Below, in pieces: positions 43,501-54,512 of a DNA stretch of 64,000 bases. This DNA comes from Valencia hispanica (taxonomy: Eukaryota > Chordata > Actinopteri > Cyprinodontiformes > Valenciidae). The number at the start of each line of letters is the position of its first letter. Within the stretch, counting starts at the first letter, position 1. Location of the stretch: positions 8,954,020-9,018,019 of the forward strand of contig OY747700.1 of assembly GCA_963556495.2 (NCBI GenBank), given 5' to 3'. The notes beneath the pieces are model-generated. The model did no database searches, had not been told where the DNA came from, and was given only the letters and a program-made list of their open reading frames with translations. The translations under genes were made by a program, and so were the position numbers.

Positions 43501-45120
43501 CCACCCTCAGAAACCTCTCTACAAACTATGCCTTAAATGCAAGGAAGCAAATGAACAAATGGCAGGAAAATCCTACTTTATAATTGATGGCAGGTTTGAA
43601 CCAAAGTAGACAGAATGCTGGAGAATAAATAAAAGATGGCCCAACACTAACTAACAAGTCCATTTTCATGCCCCATAACAGATCCGTTTTTTTCATTTGA
43701 ATCATACAGGATAGATCTCGCATTAAAAAGTGGGAAAAGCTTTAAATTCAATGATCTTGGTCCCCATGTTTTTACATTATGAAACAAGCAAACAGGCAGT
43801 TTAACAGAGAGCTCCCAGTTAAGGCGGGTGTGGGCGACTCCAGACAAATCCTGCTTTGACAATGTGGACAAATCAACAGAGATGTTACAGGAAAAACTGG
43901 CTCCTCCTGCCGGCGAAACTATAAACTTTACAGTTTTATTCGAAGCTTTTTTGGGGGGGGGAATAAAAGGATGCTTTCTGCTGTCTGTTAATATGGATTT
44001 TAAAGTCTGTAAAAAGAAAATTAATTAATGTAGAATTGTGCTGTGTGTGTCAGGCTAAAACGCAATGGAAGCAAAGATGCTCCACCTGACCTGACCACTG
44101 ACCCCCGGTGACCTTTGTTAATTAGTTGAGAGTATTTAATGACAGCTCCTCACTTGTTAGGGAACCTCAGAGACTGTTATTTACAAGGTAAAAGGATCAT
44201 TTAGGAGATGTTGCCTCAGGTTCAGGGTTACTTTGATCTGTTTAGCCGAAAACAATAAAAAGGGAAATGCTGATTTCGATAAAGATTAGAGAAGATTTGA
44301 TGGACTCTTCGACGGATTCATTTATGTTTTAACTTTGCCTTTTCTCGTGAAAGTTATAGCCGAGGTCCACAAAGATTCTCTTCAAAGCTAATGTGACGTC
44401 TTGAGGTATATAATTTATCTTGTTGGTTTTTTTAGATGTACGCACGCTAAAAACTAAGAACACTTAAGAAAGAAAAATGCCAAATGAAGCCTTGTTTTTG
44501 GTTTTATGTTCAGGTTGTTTTTCCCTTTCTTTTCAGAGAAGATTGTATGACTGACTATCTCAAAACAAGACTGGGCATTGTTTGTCTTTTTTCACGCAGA
44601 AAAGTCTTATTCATGGGATGACTCAGCCTTTTTCTCCAAGGCCGTCATGTACCGTCTTGTACGGTGGACATCGATTTGAGCAATTTCACAACAAAGTAAA
44701 AAAAATTGTATGTTAAATATTTTCTTTAACATCTAATTTAGATTTATGATAACACTATCTTTAGGGATGATTCTGCAGTTGCTCATTTAAAAGCTTTCTA
44801 AGATATCAGATTCATAATGAAAAATGCCCAAAACAAACAAGTATTGGGATGATTTTACTGTCTTTTTGCGACTGTACCACAGTTTAAATGTAAACATGAT
44901 GCCACCTTAAGCTGACTCCACCTTCAGTCCTCTAAGCTCCCAAAGGAATCTGTTTCTCCCTCTCTTTCTTCCTCACTGAAAGGCTTACGCTGGACCTAAA
45001 AGCCTCAGAGATCTCATATCGCCTTCATCTCAAGAGAGAGTCCTTGAACACAGAAGGCCTTCTATCCCACTGAAACCCCGGAAAGAGATTTTAGTTCGGC
45101 TTTGTGTTCCGGCTCCCACG
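43501..45120. other. Intergenic and 5' flank of the first plus-strand claudin
   Basis: No gene supported. The last 150 bp should include the 5' UTR and promoter of the claudin at 45121; I see no TATA box there. A GGGGGGGGG run at about 43953-43961. Confidence 0.4.
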
Positions 45121-45789
45121 ATGTACTCCGCAGGCTTGGAGATCTTAGGGATGATCCTGGCCGTGGCGGGCTGGCTGGGGGTGATGGTGGCCTGCGGCCT
45201 GCCCATGTGGAGGGTGGCAGCTTTCATCGGGCAGAACATCGTCATCTCTCAGGTGATCTGGGAGGGCTTGTGGATGAACTGTTCGGTGCAGAGCACGGGC
45301 CAGATGCACTGCAGGGTGCATGAATCCATGCTGGGGCTTCCGGTGGACCTGCAGGCGGCTCGAGCCTTGGTCATCGTCTCCATGGTGCTGTGCATCGTGG
45401 GCATCGGTCTGTCAGTGGCCGGTGCCAAGTGCACCAACTGCAGCCGGGATGTGAGCAGCAAACCCCGCCTTGTGGTGGCTGCCGGAGTGACTTTCATCGT
45501 GGCTGGACTGCTGCTGCTTGTGGCCGTGTCCTGGACGGCCCACGCCATTGTGCTGGGTTTCTACGACCCGCTGCTGGAGGAGACGGGGAAGCGGGAATTC
45601 GGGAACGCTCTTTACTTTGGCTGGGCCGCCTCCTGCTTGCTGATTCTAGGGGGAGCCCTGCTTTGTTGCTCCTGCCCTTCTAAGTTAGCAACAGTTCCGA
45701 GTGGCGGTGTCTCTGCACCTTCCAGGGCGGACTACTCAGGAGTCAAAAACATGTCAGTCAATGGATACACCAAAAGAGACTATGTTTGA
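45121..45789 (+). CDS. Claudin with KRDYV tail and DP in ECL2
   Basis: Single-exon, 222-residue claudin, start MYSAGLEILG. Signature W30, W47-E-G-L-W51, C54, C64. The ECL1 end is unusual: SVQSTGQMHCRVHESMLGL, with S55, H and R65-V-H replacing the common V, Q and K-V-Y. Position 65 is near the pore-lining part of ECL1 in other claudins, but here the change is Lys to Arg, so charge is kept. TM segments at about 8-28, 82-103, 118-138 and 162-182. The loop KCTNCSRDVSSKPRLVV is basic. ECL2 reads LGFYDPLLEETGKREFG: D replaces the N of the FYNP motif, and the segment is acidic. The tail of about 37 residues ends NGYTKRDYV. The DYV end links it to the two claudins downstream on the same strand. GC-rich coding sequence with an intact frame. 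Confidence 0.97.
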   Translation: MYSAGLEILGMILAVAGWLGVMVACGLPMWRVAAFIGQNIVISQVIWEGLWMNCSVQSTGQMHCRVHESMLGLPVDLQAARALVIVSMVLCIVGIGLSVAGAKCTNCSRDVSSKPRLVVAAGVTFIVAGLLLLVAVSWTAHAIVLGFYDPLLEETGKREFGNALYFGWAASCLLILGGALLCCSCPSKLATVPSGGVSAPSRADYSGVKNMSVNGYTKRDYV

Positions 45790-46543
45790 ACGCGTATTAT
45801 GACTGAAAGTGTTAAAATGTTTGTGGATAACAGAAGTAAGAAACATGCGGTTAAAGAATGTCTTGTAAAATTTTCTTCTTTTTCTACCAAAATATATTTT
45901 GTATGTAGATTATGTCCCTAAAAATGGGAAAACATTTTCTTAGAAATTGTCTGTGGGTTTTAACTCTGAGAGTTAAGTCTTTCTTTAAGACTAAGTCCTT
46001 ATTAAAATGGATATTTGTTTCAGAACCATGTGTCTTTCATGCTATAAATTTCTTCTGGTATGCAACAGCTCAGACATAGCCAGGTGTGTAGGTCAGCAGC
46101 GTCCGACCAATAAGGGCGGTTCTTGTGCGAGCCAAAATGAGGTGTTTTATTTCAGCATAAGTGCAGGTAAGAAACAATGGGGGACTTGTGCTCTCCGTCC
46201 ATTGTGGCCTGTCCTCCATTTGCGAGGCGAAACTGACCAAGAGATAAAAGTCTCCATCTGTTCAGAGGGGGGATGCAATTTGGACTGTAACCGAGTCCGA
46301 ACTGAGACACAAAGAGTCTATTGATCAGTTGTTTGAAACTGTTTACCTCAACCTTCCTCAGGTGGCATACAACAGGGGCCAAATGCATCTAGACGCAGAA
46401 TGGCTTTAACTTTTAGAAATGTGAACATAAAAATAAAGGCAAGTACTTCAAACAAAAAAAACAAACATGTATTTTGAGAAATTCTGATAAAACAGAAGCA
46501 GCAGCTTCATTTCAGAAGATATGAAACAGCAGCTATTGGTTTC
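45790..46543. other. 3' flank of the claudin at 45121
   Basis: Presumed 3' UTR and intergenic DNA. A canonical AATAAA at 46432-46437 is the clearest poly(A) candidate, about 640 bp after the stop. Nothing else recognised. Confidence 0.4.
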
Positions 46544-46642
46544 TAATAATTGCACTGTTTTAATAAGTTGATGAAAGAAGTCTATTGATTTGGGGACAGA
46601 AAAATGTCATTGCTTGCAATGAGCACACACTAGTGCGTCACG
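46544..46642 (+). repeat. 99-bp inverted repeat, left arm
   Basis: Reads TAATAATTGCACTGTTTTAA TAAGTTG to ACTAGTGCGTCACG. Its reverse complement lies at 48340-48438 with seven differences, all transitions. The pair encloses foldback copy G. Confidence 0.88.
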
Positions 46643-47031
46643 TAGCAGCACCACTAGGTGTTTGGTCTCCGTCAGGAAACCACACACATAGTGGTGAGAA
46701 ATTTGCTCTATTTACTTACTCAGACTTATCTGATTGTGGTAGAAACCCTGATTCAAAGACCAGAGAAAATATGTGACTTTCCTGTGCGGTCATATCTTGA
46801 TGATAAACCATGACATTTAAGCTAAAAATGATGCCAAACCCACAAAGGGAGTAGATTATTTTACATTTCACAAAAAATGTATCTACAAAATCAGTTGCTG
46901 TGTATGTCATGTAAAGTAAAACATGAGAGTACAACCTTGACACTTACTGAACAACCCAAATGCTGCTGAAAGTTAACACAAGCAATGGCTTGCCTCATTT
47001 AGAAAAGTGAGGACAGAGTGAGGAGTTGTGA

Positions 47032-48095
47032 GGTGCCGTTTGTAAAGTTACATCGACAAATGTTAATAGCAGTAATTTGGATTATTTAACCTGTCATAAC
47101 AAAAATAAATAGGGGATCATTTATAAAGTCATATTTGAATACATGTTAATTATTCATTTAGAAATGTCACAGTTTCAAACTAAATATTTAGTTCGCAAGC
47201 AAAATATATAGCTTTTTGCTGACTAAATATATTTTGTTTACAAATTAAATGTTTAGGTAACAAGCTAAATACTTAGTTTGTAAATGAAATATTTAGCTCC
47301 AAACTAAACATTTAACTTGCCAACTAAATATTTGGTCTACAAACGAAATATTTAACTCCGAACTAAATACTTAGTTAGGAAGCTAAATATTTAGTTTGAA
47401 GCTAAATATTTAGCTAGCTATCTGAACTGGCAGGCTAAATATTAAGTTTTTAACTAAATATTCACCTCAGAGCAAAAATATTTAGCTAATATGTTGATTT
47501 ACTTGCGGCTAAGCTGAAGTTGACTACCAAAATAAAAGCTGGGTCTTGGGAACCTCTATGCTGCCAAAACTAAATGTCACCTCTTTATCATTGTTTATTT
47601 TCATCCCGACATATCAAACATTTCAGCTTAAAACAAAAGATGAGATGTTTTAACGGCAATACAAACATTTACCGCTGTATTTACAGCATCAGTGTCTGCA
47701 CCAGCAGCAGGAGTTTAGAGGGACCCATCTTTTGTTTTGATAGTCCACTTCTGCTTCTCGGCTGGTGAATTTGCATATTAGCTAAATATTTAGCTCTGAT
47801 ATTTACTTTGACACTATATATTTAGTTAGCCATTTTAGCTTGCTAGATAAATATTTAGCTTGCTAACTATTTAGTTTGAATCTAAATATTTAGCTTCAAA
47901 CTAAATATTTCCTTTGTAAACAAAATATTTAGCTTGCTAGCTAAATATTTAGTTTGAAACGGTGACATTCATAAATTAATAAATAACATGGACATATGCC
48001 CTTTGAAAATGAACCTCTTTTTTTTTGTTATGACAGGTTAAATAACTCAAATTATTGCCGTTAACTTATGACTGTTTACAAAAGGGACCCAATAA
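47032..48095. mobile_element. Foldback element copy G (complete, family reference)
   Basis: Left terminus GGTGCCGTTTGTAAAGTTAC at 47032, running to GTCACAGTTTCAAAC at about 47180. Left array of about fourteen degenerate CTAAATATTTAG units (47180-47485), spaced roughly 20 bp. Unique core at about 47490-47775. Right array of about eight units to 47952. Right terminus GTTTGAAACGGTGACATTCA to TGTTTACAAAAGGGACCC at about 48095, the inverted partner of the left end. No open frame of note, so it must be mobilised in trans if it moved as a transposon. No clear target duplication. Confidence 0.82.
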
Positions 48096-48339
48096 GAAGT
48101 CTAAAAGTAGCACAAATTAAGAAAATGTTGAGGATTTAGATAAAGATTTGACAGATACTGATGAGGAGAACTTTAACACAGTATTAGAAGCTGGAAAAAT
48201 TTCTATTTTGTTGTTTTTTTCGGCCTCATTTACTATGACACAATCTTTGTGTTATTAAAAGACACACCACAAAACCTTTGATTGTACATGGAAGATTATA
48301 GATTATATAGATTAAACCCAAACGCCTAAAGTTGACAAA

Positions 48340-48438
48340 CGTGACACACTAGTATATGCTCGTCGCAAGCAGTGACATTTTTCTATCCCCAAATCAATAG
48401 ACTTCTTTCATCAACTTATTAAAACAGTGCAATTATTA
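48340..48438 (-). repeat. 99-bp inverted repeat, right arm
   Basis: Reverse complement of 46544-46642, starting CGTGACACACTAGTATATGC and ending AACAGTGCAATTATTA. About 93% identical by eye. Confidence 0.88.
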
Positions 48439-49359
48439 GTAACTAATTAAAAGTAAAAAAATATTGATCCTAGACATTAAACACAAGTTCAACATCCTAT
48501 ATAAAGGTGATATTAAACATCTGTATACATGATAGGCAAATCTACATAAACCCACTCTCCTTCTGCACTTGTCATGCAAACAAATGAGAAATTAACTAAA
48601 TATAACTCACTTTAGTTATTAGTTATTATAATCCAGCAAGTACTATACAACTTTGAAATGTTATTTACTTACATATGGCTGTGCACACACACACAAAGCT
48701 TTCCTGAGTATCTTAAACTACTTAAAACAACTAAAAAGTCAGTACTGCCCCTCTCACAGTCCTGCATTCAATTTCTGCTACTCTGGAAAGTCCCATCATA
48801 TTGAGGCTTTAATAGGCTGCTGATTGGCAGGTGGGCCCACCAATAATGGTGAGGAGCAAATTTTAATGCACAGATAAGCAGACTTCTAGTCTTTTCCACA
48901 CTCTTGGACTCTCTTACAGCTGGACACGCTCGTTTGTATCGGTAGAGAGCTTGCTTTTGTGCAGATGATGAATCATTGACACTGCTGTATGATGCCTGAT
49001 TGAAGCTCTCAGCAAATTCTCAAGCAAACACTGTGGGTGTATGAGGACCTTATGGGTCCCTGACATTATGGCATTTCTTTCTACATGCTAGCGGCAATCA
49101 AAATGCAATGGAAAAAAAATTACATTGGACAAACACATGGGCCTATATAACATTCTTGAATTATACCCTTGAGTGAAAATGTCATGGGTATTTACCCTTT
49201 ATTGTTGAAAGCATCTTTTAATGAGGAGGAGCAACAAATCTACTTTGAACTCCCCACCTCCCAGAAAACTGCGCTCCTAAATCTATATACGACTGTTCAA
49301 CTCCAACTTGAAGTCAGTGCTGCTATGCGGGGCGGAAACCCAGAGGACAAACAAAACCT
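48439..49359. other. Intergenic, nothing recognised
   Basis: AT-rich; a plus-strand frame at 49169-49366 has no recognisable domain, though it directly precedes the RTE-like fragment and could be a decayed part of it. Confidence 0.4.
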
Positions 49360-49735
49360 CAAGTAGAAAAATCCAGACATTCCTCAACAGCTTCCTCAGA
49401 AGGATTCTCCATATCCAATGGCCAGACACCATCAGTAACATCAACCATTAGGAAAGGACCTGCCAGCTCTCAGTAGAGGAAGAAATGAGGAAGAAAAGAT
49501 GGGGCTGGGTAGGGCCCACTCTCTGCAAACCGCCAACCAACATCACCAGGCAGGTATCTCGGGTGGAACCCCAGAGGCAAACGAAAGAGAGGCCGTCCAA
49601 GAAACACCTGCCGACAACACCTCAAGGCAGACATCAAAAAGATGAGCTACACCTGGAGACAACTAGAAAGAATGGCCCAGGAGAGAAATCCCTTGAGATC
49701 TACCTCTGGCGGGTTATACCCTGGAAGGGGTGACA
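49360..49735 (+). pseudogene. 3' end of an RTE/craniate-type LINE ORF, decayed
   Basis: Reading across frames gives IQTFLNSFLRRILHIQWPDT then ISNIN, then EEEMRKKRWGWVGPTLCKPP, NITRQ, KRGRPRNTCRQHLKADIKKM and YTWRQLERMAQERN. This is the C-terminal region of an endonuclease/reverse-transcriptase type LINE protein (RRWxWxGHTLRKP and GKRKRGRPRNTW motifs). At least one frameshift and one stop are visible. RT and endonuclease domains are missing. A TAG-rich stretch follows at 49740-49752. Confidence 0.75.
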
Positions 49736-50614
49736 GGCAGTAATAGTAGTAGTAACTTTATCTCCAAGGCTGAGATCAGCAGCAATAAGATGGAAGCATT
49801 CCAGCCTCTTGTTACAGGGATTAGCCTGGAGTCTGCTGCCTGACCGACATGCTTCCAATACTTTTGAAATGTTAATCTGTTGTCTATGCCCGCTCATCCA
49901 CGCTGGGGTGGAAGTGGGAAGGCTAAATGCGCCCAAGACTGGTTTTCAAGCGGCCAGTGGGCATACTCTGCACAGGTTGCTTGTCCATTACTGGGGAAAA
50001 AAGAGATGCACAAGACAAACAAGCATACACTCATACTTAAGGGAAATTTAAGGGGACATATGCAAATTTCACTCTTTTCATCCTTTTTTGTTGCCATTTG
50101 GGTGTCTGCTGCACTCTAAACACTCAACACTCTAAACATGAATGGAAACCAGGCCTCCATTTTTTATTGTGTGCTAATTTCTACTGTCTACTGTGCTTCT
50201 ACAAGCCATTTGAAAAAGTGCCGTATTGTGACGTCACAACAAGCAGAATTTGCATATAACCGTCCCTCACATCTCAAACCCGCCGACAAACTCCCACTCC
50301 ATGCCATTCTCATCTGTGGCAAACCTGCTGCCCAGTGACAAGATGGGTGGGCGTGGTCTGCAACCACTAATTTGCATAAAAGCAACAGAGCCCTCTAAAC
50401 AGCTCCTTCTGAAAAGGACTGAAATTCTCAAGAATTGAGTTGGCGAGATCGCTTTATGTGAGAGTGATTTTGTGCAAAGAACTTTATTAACATGGTTTTT
50501 TTTTCAGACCATAGATCATCATAACTGGTTTAAAAAGAGGCATAATGTGTCCCCTTCAAGGTGGACCAATTACCCCCAGCATTCATGTTTTTGTACAGCG
50601 GGATAGAAGTGTAG
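49736..50614. other. Intergenic, nothing recognised
   Basis: Several short open frames on both strands, none with family features. Confidence 0.4.
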
Positions 50615-50733
50615 TAACCAGAAAGGAGCCACCCTTGCACAGGGAGAAAACGCTGTACAGAAAGTCTTCCAGGCCCGGATTCAAACCCAGGACCTTCTGA
50701 GTACTAAACAGCAGCTGTGCCGCTGTGCAGGCC
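50615..50733 (-). mobile_element. tRNA-derived SINE fragment
   Basis: In reverse orientation it reads CTGCACAGCGGCACAGCTGC, AGAAGGTCCTGGGTTTGAAT CCGGGCCTGGAAG and TTTTCTCCCTGTGCAAGG. The GGTTTGAATCC stretch is a tRNA B-box. It matches the head of the SINE at 54513 and is truncated 3'. Confidence 0.7.
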
Positions 50734-51769
50734 AGTTTTGTTATCTTATTAAAGTGAATGGTGGCACAACTGTAGTTTGGAAAGGACTGTCACTATATGC
50801 TCAATAAACCCTGAAGATCTTCTGATTACTTCGGCCGTTTCTCTCACATTTCATTAAAACACCTTAAAACTGCCGGAAAAATATCATGGAAAATTTTGAC
50901 AGTTTTGCACCAGCACTTCAGGATGCCTTGATTCCTGAGACCACCTCCTGCCTATTCGGACAAAGCCTTTAAGAGAAACAAACAAACTACGTCTTTCAAA
51001 AAACATCTGAACCTCTGAAAAGATGTTCTAAATATTCACCTGTTGTCAAAGCACAAAAAAATAAATAAAAAAATGAGACTGAACCTTATGGAGCATTTTT
51101 GAAAGTAGCAGACTCAAAAAGTTAACCTGCAAAGGGGAAAGCGATAAGACCATCCCCCAACTATGTGCACACACTGAGTTTCATCAGCTTCCACCACACT
51201 GGCCCATTCTCTATTTGCAAAACATGTCCTTGAAATCCTCCAGATACACGTCGGTGTGGAGTTGTATCTATTTTGTGTTTTGTTGTTTATATTATATTCA
51301 AATGTCTCAATGCCTTTGCTTACTTACAGAATCTTTACCAGAGTTTCGTCTGGTTGGGTTTGCATTCCCCTCATGCGGGTTTGAGTATTACCTTCCCAAG
51401 GTAACCAATAAAGCAGATATGATCAAAACTATGGATGATTTTATGTGCTTCTGAATTCTTGGCATCCATCACAGCAGCAGGTGCAGAGGCTTATAATTTG
51501 CTGTCCACTTTCGGTCATTCAACCACTGCTCCTTTCTTTCTAGGTTATGCTTTAACCACCTCACACCTAAGAGATGCAGGCCATCTGTTTACTCCCCCTC
51601 ACCCAAACAGGTGGGGGAGCTACCGGCGCTGTGGGAGTTGAATGATTAAGCTGAGGCTGTTTACATTCCAAGGCCGAGCTTGCGACTGTTCAAACGGGAG
51701 AGAATTCCAATTCTTGTCTGACCAATAACCAAAAGGCTCCACCTCCATTTTCTCCAACAAATCTCCTGC
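50734..51769. other. Intergenic and 5' flank of the claudin at 51860
   Basis: No gene supported. CCAAT-like ACCAATAACC at about 51721 lies roughly 135 bp upstream of the claudin start. Confidence 0.4.
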
Positions 51770-51776
51770 TTATATG
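51770..51776 (+). promoter_or_regulatory. TATA-like element upstream of the claudin at 51860
   Basis: TTATATGG about 85 bp before the ATG, with an ACCAAT box about 45 bp further upstream. A weak to moderate TATA match. Confidence 0.4.
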
Positions 51777-51859
51777 GGCCTTCAGCCTCCTAGATGCTCA
51801 CCAAATCCATCTTTGGATGCTGATCTTGGAAGGGCATCGGTGTGACACAAACTTCAGAC

Positions 51860-52516
51860 ATGCCTTCAGTGGGATTGGAGATACTAGGAGTGACTCTGGC
51901 TCTCCTGGGATGGATGTCTGCGATCGTTTCCTGTGCCTTGCCCATGTGGAGAGTGTCAGCGTTCATTGGGGTGAACATCATCACTGCCCAGACGACCTGG
52001 GAGGGCATCTGGATGAACTGTGTGGTGCAGAGCACCGGCCAGATGCAGTGTAAGATCCACGACTCCATGTTGGCTCTGAGTGCAGACCTTCAGGCCGCCC
52101 GTGCCCTAACTGTCATTTCCATTGTGTTGGGAGTTCTGGGGCTCCTGATGTCTGTCATGGGGGCAAAGTGCACCAACTGCGTGGACGAAGAGGCAGCTAA
52201 AGCTCGGGTGATGATCGCCTCTGGAGGAGCTTTTATTTTAGCTTCCCTCACCCAGATAATACCCGTGTCATGGTCCGCTCATACCATCATCATGGAGTTC
52301 TACAGTCCGGTCATACCAGAGGCCCATAAGCGGGAGATCGGTGCTGCTCTGTACCTGGGCTGGGCCGCTGCTGCCTTTCTTCTAATCGGAGGGGGCATCC
52401 TCTGCTCCAGCTGCCCTCGTGGGCCGGAGAAAAGGTACGGACCTCCGTCAAAGGTGATGTACTCCCAAACCAGATCGATGGTCCCGAGTGGCTATGATAG
52501 ACGAGACTACGTCTGA
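51860..52516 (+). CDS. Claudin-3-like tight-junction protein (SGYDRRDYV end)
   Basis: Single-exon, 218-residue claudin, start [10 protein letters not shown]. The frame stays open 18 nt upstream to a GTG, but the conserved claudin N-terminus begins at this ATG. Signature W30, W47-E-G-I-W51, C54, C64, then [19 protein letters not shown] (H where most have Y). TM segments at about 8-28, 82-102, 117-137 and 161-181. The loop [17 protein letters not shown] is acidic then basic. ECL2 is [17 protein letters not shown], with S for the N of FYNP. The tail includes [17 protein letters not shown] and ends [10 protein letters not shown], very close to the GYDRKDYV ending I know for vertebrate claudin-3. 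Of the ten genes this has the best claim to a claudin-3 relationship, but a tree is required to say which teleost paralogue it is. Confidence 0.97.
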   Translation: MPSVGLEILGVTLALLGWMSAIVSCALPMWRVSAFIGVNIITAQTTWEGIWMNCVVQSTGQMQCKIHDSMLALSADLQAARALTVISIVLGVLGLLMSVMGAKCTNCVDEEAAKARVMIASGGAFILASLTQIIPVSWSAHTIIMEFYSPVIPEAHKREIGAALYLGWAAAAFLLIGGGILCSSCPRGPEKRYGPPSKVMYSQTRSMVPSGYDRRDYV

Positions 52517-52902
52517 AGCAACATCTGCTCCTTTCTCACACGTCGATCAGGCTTCAACATCTCATTAAAGACTCCACAAAGAGAAATGAAAAGGACAGAA
52601 CGTTTTTAAAGTGTGTACCTCTCCGCATTCATGATGTGACGTCAAAATCCTACATCTTAGGTTTTTTTTCTTACTTCTTTTGTCTTACATTGGAAGCACT
52701 GAGTAAATATATGTTATCATTTGTTGCAGGTGTGCTTTGTGCTGCACATTGTATGGCACAAGTAGTGACTTGAATAAGGTTTTTAATCATTTTAAAGTAG
52801 TTAAGATTGTTTCCAAATGTTTGTCATTTTGCAACTAAAAGAAACATTTTTATTTTTAATGAGCTCATATTGAATGTCTGCATTTTTTAACATTGTCATT
52901 TT

Positions 52903-52908
52903 AATAAA
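52903..52908 (+). terminator. Candidate poly(A) signal of the claudin at 51860
   Basis: AATAAA about 390 bp after the stop codon in a T-rich context. Confidence 0.5.
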
Positions 52909-53257
52909 GTCCCTTTAGAATACAATCCTAAAGATTTCTACTGTTTTTTGCAAGGATTTATTTCATGTTCTAAATTTTTAACTTTTATTTTAGGCCTAAG
53001 ATCAAAGGAACACTTTATATGTTTCTTTTAGTTTTTGTGTAAAACTGTGTTTTTAAGCCGTTACACAAATGGTGATGTTCTTGCCAGTGGGAGACAAGTA
53101 GAGAATCTTTCATGGCTACTGTACTGTACACTTGAAATCAGTTGCAGAAATTTCCAATTATAGTTCTAAAACTGAGGTATAAAGAACTTTGAACGATTAT
53201 TTGTTCCTGAAATGTATTAATCAACGATTAATTAACCAGTTTTATAAAGAGGTGATG
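52909..53257. other. Intergenic, nothing recognised
   Basis: AT-rich DNA between the claudin 3' end and foldback copy H. Confidence 0.4.
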
Positions 53258-54293
53258 CAGGTTGATAGCAAGCTAAATATTTAGCTAGCAATTAGAGCTG
53301 GGTATCGATCCAAATTTCAAGAATCTATTTGATTCCAATTCTCAAGATTTAGCATTGATTATCACTATCTGATACAATCCAATCTGTTCCAATTCAATTT
53401 TGATATGGGTCAGTGCTATTAAAAACGGTTTTTAGAGCTGCTACCTTCATTACATGACTGTAATTCAATGATGCAACACTGGGTGGGTTTATGTTCACCA
53501 GGGGAAACAGTATTACCCCTTTCAGAATTAAGCCTTAAAATGCTCGTCTGGACCGTTCCCTCCTATTTTAGCTGTAAAAAGGGCGAACAACAATTAAATC
53601 GTTTTTTTTTTAATGTACGAATCAATTTTTAGAAACTTTTATAAGAATTGATTCAGAATCAGAGAATCGCTTTTTTCAACAGAGTATCACGAGCAAGCTA
53701 AACTGGCTAGCTAAATATTTAGCTTCGAACAAAATATTTAGCTCAGAGCTAAATATTTAGCTAATATGCTAATTTGCTTGCCAATACTACCAAAATAAAA
53801 GCGGAATCTTGCAAACCTCTACATAAACTGCAGGCGAGACTGAACGGCATTGTCACCTCTTTATCTTTTTTTTTTCGTCCCGACACGTCCAACATTTCAG
53901 CTTTACACGTAGGATGAGCTGTTTTAAACTAAACAGATGTTTACCAGATTTGCACCAGCAGCAGTTTATAGGGGTTAGCGAGACCCAGCTTTTATTTTGA
54001 TAGTCCTGTTCTTCTTATCAGCAAGTAAATTAGCATAGGCTATTAGCTAAATATTTAGCTCTGAGCTAGATTTTTAGTTTGTAAAATAAATATTAATTTT
54101 TTGAAATAAACATTTAGTTTTTGATCCAAATTAAATCTTTATCTTGCTAACTAAATATCTAGTTAGGAAATGTGACATTTATAAATATATAAATGACTTT
54201 GAAAAATGAACTCTTTTTTTTCTGTTATGACAGGCTAAATAATCCAAATTATTGCTGTTAATTTTTGACTGTATAACTTTACAAACGGTGCCC
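53258..54293. mobile_element. Foldback element copy H, split by a hAT-like element
   Basis: Starts with a few array bases (AGCAAGCTAAATATTTAGCT) at 53267, is interrupted at 53291-53685, then resumes with array units. The unique core at about 53770-54040 shares blocks with copy G: CCAAAATAAAAGC, GTCACCTCTTTATC, GCACCAGCAGCAG, TTTTGATAGTCC. A right array and terminus follow, ending ACTTTACAAACGGTGCCCC at about 54293. The left terminus is missing. Confidence 0.75.
53291..53685. mobile_element. hAT-like MITE inside foldback copy H (family 3)
   Basis: Starts TAGAGCTGGGTATCGATCCA and ends with a GAATTGATTCAGAATCAGAG AATCGCTTTTTTCAACAGAG block. The interior has GATTCCAATTCTCAAG near the left and related inverted words near the right. 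This layout is typical of fish hAT-type non-autonomous elements. Termini are eroded and no target duplication is certain. Confidence 0.55.
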
Positions 54294-54512
54294 CATAGAG
54301 GAGGCAATATAAATATATGTATAGGTTACATCACTATTGTACAAATACTGACAGGAAGATAGCTCCAAATCCACATTTCTTTGTCAACAAGGGAATATTT
54401 ATTCTGTGTATTAATAGCATTATTCCTACTGAAAGATGTGTTTTTTGTCTAGGTCGATACCAATGAACCTGTCCTCTGGAATTGTGATTTTATGTTTCAG
54501 GGTTTAAATTAC

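Noticed and set aside
47180..47960. CRISPR-like array of short spaced repeats
   Set aside because: The units are degenerate, self-complementary and adjoining without unique spacers, in a vertebrate genome. They belong to a foldback element.
47180..47960. CTAAATATTTAG as a MEF2 or SRF binding-site array
   Set aside because: The spacing within the palindrome does not fit CTA(W)4TAG or CC(W)6GG, so no factor was assigned.
51842..51859. Upstream GTG as start of the claudin at 51860
   Set aside because: GTG is not a normal eukaryotic start; the conserved N-terminus begins at the ATG at 51860.
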